From: Actinomadura syzygii
GTDB lineage: Bacteria > Actinomycetota > Actinomycetes > Streptosporangiales > Streptosporangiaceae
DNA: 64,000 nt
Assembly: GCF_008085905.1 (NCBI RefSeq)
Contig: NZ_VSFF01000015.1
Span: 1 to 64,000, forward strand
Direction: 5' to 3'
The notes under the pieces were generated by a model that was not told the DNA's origin, did no database searches, and saw only the letters and a list, made by a program, of their open reading frames with translations. Positions within the stretch are counted from its first letter, which is position 1. Every line of letters begins with the position of its first letter. Positions 1 through 8,487 of the stretch are shown here, one piece after another. Made by a program: the position numbers and the translations under genes.

Positions 1-113
1 GTTACTCACCCGTTCGCCGCTCGAGTACCCCCGAAGGGGCCTTTCCGCTCGACTTGCATGTGTTAAGCACGCCGCCAGCGTTCGTCCTGAGCCAGGATCA
101 AACTCTCCATTAA
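1..113 (-). rRNA. rrs: 16S ribosomal RNA, 5' end (partial)
   Basis: The minus strand reads through the universal 5' end of bacterial 16S rRNA: the GAGTTTGATCCTGGCTCAG block lies at about 87-105, followed by the GAACGCTGGCGGCGTGC segment and the actinobacterial V1 stem. The gene runs off the left edge of the window. The mature 5' end is placed eight nucleotides before GAGTTTGATC, by analogy with E. coli numbering, giving 113; the exact end is uncertain by a few bases. Confidence 0.97.
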
Positions 114-392
114 GGTCAACACGACCATGCGAAGGGCGAACTCCACACGGCCAAACCTTGGAAAACAATCCCAGCAAGAACACGGCCCCTCGTAGAGGGC
201 CGTGCATTGCCTCAAAGAAATCCCCGCCACCCCAACTAGGAGTGGCTACGGGGTGGCCAAACCAGGAGAACAAATCCCCTGCCCGGCCGTATAAAGGCAC
301 TGGCTTTTAACACGCTGTTGAGTTCTCAAGAAACGGACACCCACCGTGTCGGATCGGCTTTCGCTTTTCCGGCTTCCGGGGCGACTCGTGTT
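114..392 (-). other. rRNA operon leader with processing hairpins
   Basis: This stretch has no credible gene and is the transcribed leader of the 16S gene. It contains a strong inverted repeat at 181-204 (arms CACGGCCC and GGGCCGTG). On the minus strand it carries TTGAGAACTCAACAGCGTG, a leader motif typical of actinobacterial rrn operons that is associated with antitermination and RNase III processing. The roles are inferred from position and motif only. Confidence 0.7.
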
Positions 393-420
393 ACTTTACC
401 GGATCCAAGCGGACTGTCAA
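393..420 (-). promoter_or_regulatory. rrn promoter, proximal
   Basis: On the minus strand a consensus -35 TTGACA (415-420) is followed after 16 bp by a -10 TAAAGT (393-398). It reads toward the 16S gene and looks like the strong sigma-70-type promoter of an actinobacterial rRNA operon. Confidence 0.75.
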
Positions 421-484
421 TTCCGCCCTTTTCTGGCACGCCGATCCGAACCCGCTTGCGCGGTTTCGTTCCGGCGGTGGAACC

Positions 485-512
485 ATTTCATCAGATCCGG
501 CCCGATTGTCAA
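485..512 (-). promoter_or_regulatory. rrn promoter, distal
   Basis: A second TTGACA (507-512) with a 16-bp spacer and a -10-like TGAAAT (485-490) lies about 90 bp upstream of the proximal promoter, in the same orientation. Tandem promoters are usual for rRNA operons. The -10 is weaker than in the proximal copy. Confidence 0.6.
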
Positions 513-747
513 AACCGAGCCTTTCCGATGCCACGACGCGACGGACACGACGAAGCCGTGTCCGTTTGGGAGGTCATGGTTTCCCCGATCGGTCGGCCGC
601 CCATGAGGCGTCCTGCATCCGTGCTGGGGACGAACGGCCAAGATACGTGGACTCGGCAACCTCGTCAAATCGGCGCCCGTGGCCCTGGGAGAAGGGAATG
701 GATCAGCGTCCTCGTACGCTCTCTCCGTCACGACGGAAGGATCGATC

Positions 748-1593
748 ATGAGCGACGACGGACGCGCCCTGGTGCTCGGCGGCGGGGGTGTCGTGGGCAT
801 CGCCTGGCTGACCGGGCTCATCGCCGGGCTCGCGCGTGCGGGAGCGGACGTCACCGGCGCGGACCTCCTGCTCGGCACCTCGGCGGGAGCCACGGTGGCC
901 GCGCAGGTCGGGACCGGCGTGCCGGTAGACGAGATGTTCGCCCGGCAGGCCGACCCCGGGTTGCAGACCCGCGAACTGGTGCCGTCCGGCGGTATGACCC
1001 CTGCTGAGATCATGGAGATCTTGGCTCGGCTCGTGGAGGAGAACGGCGGTGACCTGACCGCCGTTCGTCAGCAGGTCGGGGCGCGGGCGCTGGCGGCCGA
1101 GACGGTGCCGGAGCGGGAGCGGCTGGCGGTGATCGAGGCGCGGCTGCCCGTTCACGAGTGGCCGGCCCGGACGCTGCGGGTCACGGCGGTGAACGCGCTG
1201 ACCGGCGAGCCGCGGGTCTTCGACCGCGATTCCAAGGTCGGGCTGGTGGACGCGGTGGCGGCGAGCAGCGCCGTCCCGATGATCTGGCCGCCGGTGACGA
1301 TCGACGGCGTCCGGTACATGGACGGCGGGGTGCGGACGATGACCAACCTCGACCTGGCCGCCGGTCATGGGCGCGTCCTGCTCCTCGCGCCGCTGCCCGA
1401 TCCGGCGCTGGACGCGGGCGTCGCCGCGGTGGCGGAGAAGGGCGGGCGGGTCGAGGTGATCAGTCCGGACGAGCCGTCGCTGGCCGCGTTCGGAACGGAT
1501 CCGCTGTCGCCGTCCACCCGGACCCCCACGGCGGAGGCGGGGCTTGCGCAGGGCGAGGCGCTGGCCGAGAAGGTCGCCGCGTTCTGGTCGTAA
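748..1593 (+). CDS. Patatin-like phospholipase family protein
   Basis: A 281-residue predicted serine acyl hydrolase. The glycine-rich oxyanion motif GGGGVVG (residues 11-17) and the nucleophile elbow GTSAG (43-47) are clear. The Asp of the Ser-Asp dyad is probably in the DGGVRTMTN segment near residue 192. Patatins cleave acyl chains from phospholipids or other lipids; the substrate here is unknown. The ATG at 748 is chosen because a GGAAGG ribosome site lies just upstream and the conserved fold starts immediately after it. No signal peptide is seen, so the protein is probably cytoplasmic. It stands alone, reading away from the rRNA leader. Confidence 0.88.
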   Translation: MSDDGRALVLGGGGVVGIAWLTGLIAGLARAGADVTGADLLLGTSAGATVAAQVGTGVPVDEMFARQADPGLQTRELVPSGGMTPAEIMEILARLVEENGGDLTAVRQQVGARALAAETVPERERLAVIEARLPVHEWPARTLRVTAVNALTGEPRVFDRDSKVGLVDAVAASSAVPMIWPPVTIDGVRYMDGGVRTMTNLDLAAGHGRVLLLAPLPDPALDAGVAAVAEKGGRVEVISPDEPSLAAFGTDPLSPSTRTPTAEAGLAQGEALAEKVAAFWS

Positions 1594-1680
1594 GCCCCCA
1601 CACCCCGCACATAGGCTCGCTCGCCTGGCTTGAGCAGCCGAAGCGCAGGGCCGTTCATGAGCTAGGACTGCGCGGCGTTT

Positions 1681-1716
1681 CGCATTGAGAGACGTCAACT
1701 CGCATTGAGAGACGTC
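1681..1716. repeat. Two tandem 20-bp repeats in the patatin/phosphotransferase gap
   Basis: CGCATTGAGAGACGTC occurs at 1681-1696 and again at 1701-1716, a 20-bp period. It lies between the convergent ends of the patatin and phosphotransferase genes. No function is apparent. Confidence 0.7.
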
Positions 1717-1730
1717 GACGCAGCAATAGC

Positions 1731-2684
1731 TCAGGAAAGCCGTTCTAGGCGTCGGCGTAGCCAGGCGAGGGCTTCGACGCCCTGGGCGCGCTGGAATTCG
1801 CGCAGTGTGGGGAGGCCCGGGGGCGGCGGACGCAGGCCCTGTTCTACGAAGAAGCCGGCAAGCGCGGCGACGACCCGTGTCACGGCCTCGGCGTCGGCGT
1901 CCCGGCCGAGCGGGTGGGCGGTGAAGACGTCGTCGGACGGCGGTCCGCCCTGCATGCGGACGCTCGGCAGCATCGCGAGGAGGTCGAACCACGGCGCGGC
2001 AAGGCAGGCCCACGGCCAGTCGACGACGACGACCCGGTCGGCGGTGAGCAGGACGTTGTCGGCGCGGATGTCGGCGTGCGCGAGCGTGGTCCCGGCGGCG
2101 GCGTCCTCCCACTCGGATTCGAGGGCGGCGAGCCGGGCGAGGTTCGTCCGGGCCCAGGGGTCGAGGTTCGCGAGGTCGCGTCCGGGGTCGGCGGAAGCGG
2201 AGAGGACGCGCCAGCCGCGGAAGGCGTCGCCGAACCGTTCGGCCAGGGTCGGCGCGTCGACCGGCGACGGGGTCATGGCGGACGCCAGCTCCCCGAGCGC
2301 GGCGAGGACGCGGCTCAGGTCGGCGTCGGACCAGGGTTCGCGGGGGTGGCGGCCGTCGACGTCCTCGAAGACGAGCGTCACCCAGCCGTCGTGGTCGAGG
2401 GAGCCGAGCAGGCGCGGGACGGGCGCGGACGCGGGCAGCGCGGCGGCGATCCGGGCCTCGGCGCGGTGGATGCCGGGCGAGTCGGGGTTCAGTTCGGGGC
2501 CGACGGACTTGGCGAAGGCGCGGCGGCCGTCGTCCAGCAGGAGGCGGGCGGCGACGCCGGGCGAGAACCCGCCGGGCTGGGAGACCGCCTCGACGACCCG
2601 GCCCTTCAGCAGCGCCTCGACCCCGGCGCGGACGTGCGCGGGCGTGCTCTCCCAGCGGAGTCGGGTGCCGGTCACGGTGTCCAT
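1731..2684 (-). CDS. Aminoglycoside/choline kinase-like phosphotransferase
   Basis: A 317-residue APH-fold small-molecule kinase. The catalytic loop HADIRADN (Brenner-type HxDxxxxN) and the metal-binding DWPWA motif, in place of the DFG-type segment, are both intact; the N-terminal lobe carries GGFSPGVAARLLLDDGRRAFAK with the ATP-contact lysine. Members phosphorylate hydroxyl groups of antibiotics, choline or sugars; the substrate cannot be told from sequence. The ATG at 2684 is the first plausible start in a frame that stays open far upstream as a G+C-rich shadow. The metallophosphoesterase gene starts a little upstream on the same strand, so the two may be cotranscribed. Confidence 0.85.
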   Translation of the reverse strand: MDTVTGTRLRWESTPAHVRAGVEALLKGRVVEAVSQPGGFSPGVAARLLLDDGRRAFAKSVGPELNPDSPGIHRAEARIAAALPASAPVPRLLGSLDHDGWVTLVFEDVDGRHPREPWSDADLSRVLAALGELASAMTPSPVDAPTLAERFGDAFRGWRVLSASADPGRDLANLDPWARTNLARLAALESEWEDAAAGTTLAHADIRADNVLLTADRVVVVDWPWACLAAPWFDLLAMLPSVRMQGGPPSDDVFTAHPLGRDADAEAVTRVVAALAGFFVEQGLRPPPPGLPTLREFQRAQGVEALAWLRRRLERLS

Positions 2685-2707
2685 CAGGGCATTGTGGCGT
2701 GCCGCGG

Positions 2708-3208
2708 TCAGGTGACGGGAACGATTTTCGCGGCGGTGAGCCGTCCGTCGCGGATGTCGAGGAGGCCGATCGTGCCGTGCGGCTGGCGGCGCCGGTCGGT
2801 CGGCGAGCCCGGGTTGAAGATGCGGACGCCGTCGCCCGTCTCGTCCAGCGGGATGTGGGAGTGGCCGAAGACGACGAGGTCGGCGGCGGGGAACCAGCGT
2901 CGCAGCCGGGCGGTGCGGCCGCGTGCCTGGCCGCTGTCGTGGACCATCGCGACGGCGAGGCCGTCCAGGTCGAGTTCGAGGCGTTCGGGCGCGCCCCAGG
3001 CGGCGACGTCGGGGCCGTCGTTGTTGCCGAGGACGGCGTGCACCGGCGCGAACGCGGTCAGCTCGTCCAGGACGGAGGCGGTGCACACGTCGCCCGCGTG
3101 AAGGATCACGTCGGCGTCCCGCAGGTGCTCGGCGACACGCGGCGGGCACGACTTCCAGCGCCGTGGGGCGTGGGTGTCGGAGATGGCCACCGCTCTCATC
3201 CGTCCCAT
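2708..3208 (-). CDS. YfcE/MJ0936-type metallophosphoesterase
   Basis: A 166-residue small metal-dependent phosphodiesterase. The metal-binding motifs appear in order: SDTH near the N terminus, HAGDV, GNND, the mid-protein MVHDSGQ (usually H-x-G/H) and GHSH. The length is normal for the single-domain YfcE family, which hydrolyses phosphodiesters without known specificity. The start could be 3208 (MGRM) or 3199 (second Met); neither has a clear ribosome site. It lies 23 bp upstream of the phosphotransferase start on the same strand and may form a two-gene unit with it. Confidence 0.85.
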   Translation of the reverse strand: MGRMRAVAISDTHAPRRWKSCPPRVAEHLRDADVILHAGDVCTASVLDELTAFAPVHAVLGNNDGPDVAAWGAPERLELDLDGLAVAMVHDSGQARGRTARLRRWFPAADLVVFGHSHIPLDETGDGVRIFNPGSPTDRRRQPHGTIGLLDIRDGRLTAAKIVPVT

Positions 3209-3422
3209 TGTCGCGCACGACTGTGAACGACCCCGGGGAGGGCGGGTGATTTTGCCACGGCAGGGCTCGGACACCAGTGGGAAACAACTGTAAGCCCGAT
3301 GTCATTACATTGTTCTGACCTGCGGAGTTAGGCTCGGAACTCCTCGCGTTCGTCCAGCGGATCCCGGCCGTACGCCCCCGGTCGTTCCGACACGGCGACC
3401 CAGCACCGCGAGGGCCAGAGGG

Positions 3423-3483
3423 GACGGCCGGACCCCGAGGAGGATGATCACTCCCTTGCACCGGCCCCGGGGTTCCGGCCGTC
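3423..3483 (-). terminator. Long imperfect hairpin after the rhodanese gene
   Basis: Arms at 3423-3437 and 3468-3483 pair over 15 base pairs with one bulged base, enclosing a loop of about 30 nt. It lies just past the rhodanese stop codon (3506), so a terminator or mRNA 3' structure is the simplest reading. No U-run follows, which is common in actinomycetes. A structured regulatory RNA is not excluded. Confidence 0.45.
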
Positions 3484-3505
3484 TCCAGCGCAGCCTGGGC
3501 GGACG

Positions 3506-3901
3506 TCAGCCGCCGACGGTCGGCAGGCCCGCCGCCCGCCAGGCGCGGAAGCCGCCCACGACGTCGGTCGCGCGGGTGAGCCCGAGCTCCTGGAGGGACG
3601 CGGCGGCCAGGCTGGACGTGTAGCCCTCCGAGCAGAGCACGATGACGCGCAGGTCGTGGCCGGTGGCCTCGGGCAGTCGCGCGTCGGACGCCGGGTCGAA
3701 CCGCCATTCCAGGACGTTGCGCTCCACGATGAGCGCGCCGGGCACTTCGCCCTCGTCCGCGCGCTGGGCCGCGGGGCGGATGTCGACGAGCAGGGCGCCG
3801 TCGCGCGTCTCCGCGTGGGCCTGCGTCGGGTCGATGCGCGTCAGCCGGTCGCGGGCGTCGGCGAGGACCTCGTTGATTGTGCGAGCCATGGCGTCCAGCA
3901 T
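3506..3901 (-). CDS. Rhodanese-like domain protein
   Basis: A 131-residue single-domain rhodanese. The active-site loop reads CSEGYTSS with the catalytic cysteine, preceded by the VDIRP segment typical of the fold and followed by GGFRAW. Rhodaneses transfer sulfane sulfur (for example thiosulfate to cyanide or to a thiol acceptor) or act as sulfur relays; the partner is unknown. Two Met starts are possible, 3901 and 3889; the shorter one begins MARTINEVL. It stands alone between the Gfo/Idh/MocA gene and a structured intergenic stretch. Confidence 0.87.
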   Translation of the reverse strand: MLDAMARTINEVLADARDRLTRIDPTQAHAETRDGALLVDIRPAAQRADEGEVPGALIVERNVLEWRFDPASDARLPEATGHDLRVIVLCSEGYTSSLAAASLQELGLTRATDVVGGFRAWRAAGLPTVGG

Positions 3902-3931
3902 GACATTCCACTAAACCGGTCGGAAATCCCG

Positions 3932-4816
3932 TCAGGGCGTGAGCTGCGTCTCCGCGGAGGCGAGGATCTCCTGAATGCGCAGGCCGTGCGCGGCGTCCAG
4001 CCGGGGTCCGTCCTCCGGCGTGTCGCGGACGGCGGCGGCGAACTCGGCGACCATCCTCGCGAACGCGTCGTCGCCCAGGTCGGACCAGTCGAGCCGGGCG
4101 TGCCCGTGCCGTCCGTACACCTCGACGTGGGCGGGCGGGAGGTCGCCCGCGCCCGCCATCGACACGGACGCCTGGCTGACCGCGCCGCTCTCGTGCTCCA
4201 GCGTCAGCCCGACCCAGCCCAGCGGGTCGCCGTGCGCGCGGACGCCGGCGACCCGGCCGAGCGCGGCGTCCAGGAGGTCGACCATGTGCGGGCCGAGGTC
4301 GAGCAGCGCGCCCTTCTCCAGCCGCCAGGGCGTGGCGAACGGCCCGCCGCCGAGGGTGGACGAGACGAACGAGCCGTAGCCGCCGAACGGGTCCAGGTCC
4401 CGTGCGCGGTCGAGGAAGGCGCGGGCCGCGGCGGAGTAGCGCAGCGTGAACACCATCCGGGACGCGACGCCCGACTCGGCGACGGCGTCCGCCAGCAGCC
4501 GCGCCCCGGCGAGGTCCATGGCGAGGGGCTTCTCCAGGAGGACGGCCTTGCCCGCGCGGGCCGCCCGCGCCGCCAGCTCGGCCTGCACGTCCGGCGGAAC
4601 GGAGAACGCCACGGCCTCGCAGGCGTCGAACAGCTCCTCGATCCGGGCGAAGGACGGCGCGCCGTGCCGGGCGGCCAGCTCGGCGGACGCCTCCGGCCGC
4701 CGCGCCCACACGCCCGCGAGCCGGGTGCCGGGGCCCGCCGCCAGCGCGGGCGCGTGCACCATCCCGGCCCACGGCCCCGCCCCGACCAGACCGACCGCTA
4801 CGGGGGAATCGCTCAT
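3932..4816 (-). CDS. Gfo/Idh/MocA family NAD(P)-dependent oxidoreductase
   Basis: A 294-residue protein with an N-terminal Rossmann fold (GLVGAGPWAG, residues about 9-18) and the family's signature EKPLAMD, whose lysine is part of the catalytic site. The C-terminal half contains the GPHMVDLLDAALG segment with the usual catalytic His. The family oxidises or reduces sugars and related polyols with NAD(P); substrate unknown. It is somewhat shorter than typical 330-370-residue members. The ATG at 4816 sits directly before the Rossmann strand. It follows the small membrane protein gene on the same strand, 38 bp away. Confidence 0.88.
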   Translation of the reverse strand: MSDSPVAVGLVGAGPWAGMVHAPALAAGPGTRLAGVWARRPEASAELAARHGAPSFARIEELFDACEAVAFSVPPDVQAELAARAARAGKAVLLEKPLAMDLAGARLLADAVAESGVASRMVFTLRYSAAARAFLDRARDLDPFGGYGSFVSSTLGGGPFATPWRLEKGALLDLGPHMVDLLDAALGRVAGVRAHGDPLGWVGLTLEHESGAVSQASVSMAGAGDLPPAHVEVYGRHGHARLDWSDLGDDAFARMVAEFAAAVRDTPEDGPRLDAAHGLRIQEILASAETQLTP

Positions 4817-4854
4817 GAGGAACAAACTAGACGTTCCCGTCCGCGCGGGGACGT

Positions 4855-5244
4855 TCAGCCGAGCTGGACGCCGAAGAACAGCGCGGCCAGGGCGCCCACC
4901 GCGCCGACCGCGCCCCACGCGGCGAGCCCGGCCTTGGACGTGGCGCGCATGTGCAGGAACGCGCCCGCCCCCGACAGCAGGACGAACACGAGCTTCACCT
5001 CGAGCGTCCGCTGGGCGGCGTCCGTGAGGTCGCCGGAGGTGATGTTCCACACGCCGGTGAGGACGAGGACGGCGAACGCGGGCCAGGCGATCGTGTTGAA
5101 GCGGCGGGCGGCGGCCTTGGCGACGCCGTCGTATCCGCGCAGCGCCGGCACCAGCGCGCCGAGCGTGATCTGCCCGCCGACCCAGATCGTCGCGGCCAGC
5201 ACGTGCAGGAAGATGCGCAGGTCGGCGGTGGTGACGGCGAGCAC
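4855..5244 (-). CDS. Small four-helix membrane protein, CopD-like
   Basis: A 129-residue integral membrane protein with about four hydrophobic helices, starting DLRIFLHVLAATIWVGG. That histidine-containing first helix is characteristic of CopD-type and related membrane proteins. The GTG at 5244 is supported by a GGAGG ribosome site six bases upstream (5251-5255); the frame stays open upstream but codes for nothing plausible there. It follows narI by 77 bp on the same strand and may be cotranscribed with the nitrate reductase genes. A copper or haem role is suggested only by family resemblance. Confidence 0.75.
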   Translation of the reverse strand: MLAVTTADLRIFLHVLAATIWVGGQITLGALVPALRGYDGVAKAAARRFNTIAWPAFAVLVLTGVWNITSGDLTDAAQRTLEVKLVFVLLSGAGAFLHMRATSKAGLAAWGAVGAVGALAALFFGVQLG

Positions 5245-5321
5245 GGAGCCTCCGGGGGCGAAGATCGGGGGACGGTTTTCCAGGGACGTTACCGCCCGTC
5301 CCGCCGGGCCCGCGTCCGGGG

Positions 5322-6044
5322 TCAGGGGACGCGCTCCCACCCCCTCGGCGTCCGGTGCATGCCGAGTTGGACGTCGCGGCTGCGGTACACGATGTAGGGG
5401 CGGGTGAGGTAGCCGACGGGCGCGGTGAGCATGTGCACGAGCCGCGTGAAAGGCCAGATGCAGAACAGCGCGAGGGCGCTCAGCGCGTGCAACTGGAACA
5501 GGATCGGGACGCCCGACATGAGGTCCGGGTCGGGACGGAGGTAGAAGATCGACCGGAACCACGGCGAGACGGTCTCGCGATAGTTGTAGCCGCCGCCGAG
5601 CAGGTTCGCGACGACTGTGGCGGACAGGCCGAGCACGATCGTCAGCGTCAGGACGACGTACATGAGCTTGTCGTTGCGGGTGGTAACGGAGAACACCGGG
5701 CCGACCGTGCGGCGCCGGTAGATCAGGATGGCGAGGCCCGCCAGCGTGCAGACGCCCGCGACGGTGCCGAGCACGAGGGCGATGACGTGGTATGCGTCCT
5801 CGCTGATCCCGACGGCGTTGGTCCAGCTCTCCGGGATGAGGATGCCGCCGACGTGGCCGAGCAGCACGACCAGGATGCCGAAGTGGAACAGCGGGCTGCC
5901 GACGCGCAGCAGGCGGTTCTCGTAGAGCTGGGACGAGCGGGTCGTCCAGCCGAACTTGTCGTAGCGGTACCGCCAGACGTGCCCGAGGACGAAGACGGCG
6001 AGCGTGACGTAGGGCAGCGCGACCCACAGCAGGACGTCGATCAT
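5322..6044 (-). CDS. narI: Respiratory nitrate reductase gamma subunit (cytochrome b)
   Basis: A 240-residue membrane cytochrome b that takes electrons from menaquinol and passes them through two haems b to NarH. Five hydrophobic segments are visible, starting DVLLWVALPYVTLAVFVLG. The HFGILVVLLGHVGG segment (early) and the late LHALSALALF region carry the haem-ligand histidines known for the family. Length is normal (E. coli NarI is 225). Its ATG overlaps the narJ stop by four bases, so the two are translationally coupled in the narGHJI operon. Confidence 0.96.
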   Translation of the reverse strand: MIDVLLWVALPYVTLAVFVLGHVWRYRYDKFGWTTRSSQLYENRLLRVGSPLFHFGILVVLLGHVGGILIPESWTNAVGISEDAYHVIALVLGTVAGVCTLAGLAILIYRRRTVGPVFSVTTRNDKLMYVVLTLTIVLGLSATVVANLLGGGYNYRETVSPWFRSIFYLRPDPDLMSGVPILFQLHALSALALFCIWPFTRLVHMLTAPVGYLTRPYIVYRSRDVQLGMHRTPRGWERVP

Positions 6045-6784
6045 GACCGGGCCTCCACGGACGGATCGGGCAGCGCAACCGGGTCGGGCAGCGCGACCGG
6101 GTCGGGCAGCGCGACGGGGCCGGGGGCCATGACCGGGTCGGGCAGCAGGACGGGCCCGCCTCCATAGGGCGCGAGGCCGACCTCTTCTTCGGGCGGGCCC
6201 TGGGCGATGAGGCGGGCGACGGCGTCCTCGGTGCGGCCGGTCAGGGGCGGGAGGGTCGCGGTGACGGCGTCGAGGACGGCCGTCCAGGGCGACGCGGACT
6301 CGGTGAGCGCGAGGCGGAGCAGTTCCAGCCCGGCGCGGTGTTCGAGCAGGAGGCGGCGCCCCTGGGCGAGGTCGCCTGTGGCGGCGAATTCCAGGACGAC
6401 GGCGAGGTGGTCGGGCAGTTCGGCGTCGTCCAGGTCGAGCCCGGCGGCGGCGTAGGTCTGTTTGAAGCGGAGCAGCGCCATGCCGCGTTTCCTCGTGTCG
6501 CCGTAGGCGTAGTAGGTCAGGTAGAGGCAGCAGCGTTTGCGGTGGTCGAACGTGGCGACGTAATCGGCGGCCAGTTCGGGCAGGGGCGTCGCGTCGAGGT
6601 GGTCGAGGAATGCGCGCAAATGGCGTCCAGCCGGTTCGGGGGCTTTCTCAACGGCCCGGCGCAGCAGCGTGCGCTGCTCCATGAGTTCGGCGTCCGGATA
6701 ACCGAGAAGGAGCGATGCCGCCTGCCAGGTAGTGGCCAGTTGGGCGTCCGTGAATTCCGGTTTCCGCGCGGGTTTGATCCTCAC
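6041..6784 (-). CDS. narJ: Nitrate reductase molybdenum cofactor assembly chaperone
   Basis: A 247-residue cytoplasmic chaperone needed to load the molybdenum cofactor and Fe-S centre into NarG before membrane docking. The family block FDHRKRCCLYLTYYAYGD followed by TRKRG is intact. The C terminus is unusual: after the normal fold the protein runs into tandem LPDPVA repeats encoded by an 18-bp DNA repeat (6059-6140). Its start overlaps the narH stop by four bases and its stop overlaps the narI start by four. Confidence 0.95.
   Translation of the reverse strand: MRIKPARKPEFTDAQLATTWQAASLLLGYPDAELMEQRTLLRRAVEKAPEPAGRHLRAFLDHLDATPLPELAADYVATFDHRKRCCLYLTYYAYGDTRKRGMALLRFKQTYAAAGLDLDDAELPDHLAVVLEFAATGDLAQGRRLLLEHRAGLELLRLALTESASPWTAVLDAVTATLPPLTGRTEDAVARLIAQGPPEEEVGLAPYGGGPVLLPDPVMAPGPVALPDPVALPDPVALPDPSVEARS
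6059..6140. repeat. 18-bp tandem repeat in the narJ 3' end
   Basis: Units close to GGGTCGGGCAGCGCGACC repeat about three to four times with small variations and a further degenerate copy. They encode iterated LPDPVA in NarJ. Such in-frame arrays can vary in copy number between strains. Confidence 0.85.
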
Positions 6785-8487
6785 TGTTCGCGCTCCGATC
6801 CCGTGTCCTCCGGAGGCGTTTCCGGGCGGGACGGGAAGAGCCCGGCGGGGGCGCCCTTGCCGTCCCAGTTGAGCAGGTTGACGCGGTTGCTCTTGTCGGC
6901 CGGGTCGACCGGGTTGTCGGCGGTCTGCCGCTGCCGCAGCATGTGGAAGTTCTCCACCGCGATGGGGTTGGCGCCGCCCGACGACTCCCCGAACGGACCG
7001 GAGCCGCCGCCCGTCCCGGCGCCGCCCATGCCGGGGCCGCCCTCGTAGTTCAGCGGGCAGTCGGTGGCCAGTTCTTCGAGGCCGTGGGCCTGCTCCGCGT
7101 GCGCGGTGGGGATCACGTAGCGCTCGTCGTACTTGGCGAGGGCGAGGAGCCGGTACATGTCGTACATCGCCTCACCGGACATTCCCACCCGCTCCGGAAT
7201 GGCTTCGTCGGGGTCGCGGCCCATGTTGATGTCGCGCATGTAGGCGCGCATGGCGGCCAGGCGTTGCAGGACGGCGTCGACCGGCGCGGTGTCCCCGGCG
7301 GTGAACAGTTCAGCGAGATACTCCACCGGAATTCGCAGTGCGTCGATCGCGGCGAAGAGGTTGCCCGCGTTCTCGGCGTCGTGGCCGGTGTCGCGGACGA
7401 CGTCCACGACCGGCGACAGCGGCGGGATGTACCAGACCATCGGCATCGTCCGGTATTCGGGATGCAGCGGAAGCGCGACCTTGTAGGTGTTGATGAGCGC
7501 GTGGATCGGGGACCGTTGCGCGGCCTCGATCCAGTCCTGGGGAATTCCCTCCCTTTCGGCGGCGGCCACGACCTCCGGGTCGTTCGGGTCGAGGAACACC
7601 TCGCGCTGCGCCTCATAAAGCCCCGTGTCATCGGGCGTCGACGCCGCCTCCAGCACTTTGTCGGCGTCGTAGAGCATGAGGCCGATGTAGCGCAGCCGTC
7701 CCACGCAGGTCTCCGAGCACACCGTGGGAATGCCGACCTCGACTCGCGGGAAGCAGAACGTGCATTTCTCGGCCTTGCCGGTGCGGTGGTTGAAGTAGAC
7801 CTTCTTGTAGGGGCAGCCGGACACGCACATCCGCCAGCCGCGGCAGCGGTCCTGGTCGACGAGGACGATGCCGTCCTCGGTGCGCTTGTAGATCGCGCCG
7901 GACGGGCACGACGCCGCGCACGACGGGTTGAGGCAGTGCTCGCAGATCCGCGGCAGGTAGAACATGAAGGTCTTGTCGAACTCCATCTTCACCTTGTCGG
8001 AGATCTGCTTGAGCAGGACGTCCTTGTCGCCGTGGTCGATGGAGCCGCCGAGGTCGTCGTCCCAGTTCGCCGACCAGGTGATCTTCATGTCCTTCCCGGA
8101 CAGCATCGACTTCGGCCGGGCGACCGGCGTGTGCTCCTGCAGCGGCGCGTTGGTGAGGGTCTCGTAGTCGTAGGTCCACGGCTCGTAGTAGTCGTCGATG
8201 CCGGGCAGCTTGGGGTTGGAGAAGATCGTGAGGAGCTTGCGGAACCGTCCGCCGCCCTTGAGGACGAGGCGGCCGCGCCGGTTGAGCGTCCAGCCGCCGC
8301 GCCAGCGCTCCTGGTCCTCGTACCGGCGCGGATAGCCCTGCCCGGGGCGGGTCTCGACGTTGTTGAACCACACGTACTCGACGCCGGACCGGTTCGTCCA
8401 CGCCTGCTTGCAGGTGACCGAGCACGTGTGGCAGCCGATGCACTTGTCGAGGTTCATCACCATCGCCATCTGGGCCATCACGCGCAT
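6781..8487 (-). CDS. narH: Respiratory nitrate reductase beta subunit (Fe-S)
   Basis: A 568-residue electron-transfer subunit bridging NarI haems to NarG. Four cysteine clusters are present: CIGCHTCSVTC near the N terminus, CEHCLNPSCAASCP, CRGWRMCVSGCP (with the tryptophan replacing a cysteine that marks the [3Fe-4S] centre) and CTFC with a distal CSETC. The C-terminal third has a glycine-rich stretch (GGPGMGGAGTGGGSGPFG) not seen in E. coli NarH. Start and narG stop share one base (TGATG). The narJ start overlaps its stop. Confidence 0.97.
   Translation of the reverse strand: MRVMAQMAMVMNLDKCIGCHTCSVTCKQAWTNRSGVEYVWFNNVETRPGQGYPRRYEDQERWRGGWTLNRRGRLVLKGGGRFRKLLTIFSNPKLPGIDDYYEPWTYDYETLTNAPLQEHTPVARPKSMLSGKDMKITWSANWDDDLGGSIDHGDKDVLLKQISDKVKMEFDKTFMFYLPRICEHCLNPSCAASCPSGAIYKRTEDGIVLVDQDRCRGWRMCVSGCPYKKVYFNHRTGKAEKCTFCFPRVEVGIPTVCSETCVGRLRYIGLMLYDADKVLEAASTPDDTGLYEAQREVFLDPNDPEVVAAAEREGIPQDWIEAAQRSPIHALINTYKVALPLHPEYRTMPMVWYIPPLSPVVDVVRDTGHDAENAGNLFAAIDALRIPVEYLAELFTAGDTAPVDAVLQRLAAMRAYMRDINMGRDPDEAIPERVGMSGEAMYDMYRLLALAKYDERYVIPTAHAEQAHGLEELATDCPLNYEGGPGMGGAGTGGGSGPFGESSGGANPIAVENFHMLRQRQTADNPVDPADKSNRVNLLNWDGKGAPAGLFPSRPETPPEDTGSEREQ

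Noticed and set aside
3275..3505. Possible ydaO (cyclic di-AMP) riboswitch upstream of the metallophosphoesterase
   Set aside because: The conserved GGGUGAA-type elements were not found; only a generic strong hairpin is visible.
6059..6140. Possible CRISPR array in the narJ 3' end
   Set aside because: The repeats are direct and contiguous with no spacers and are in frame, so they are a coding minisatellite.
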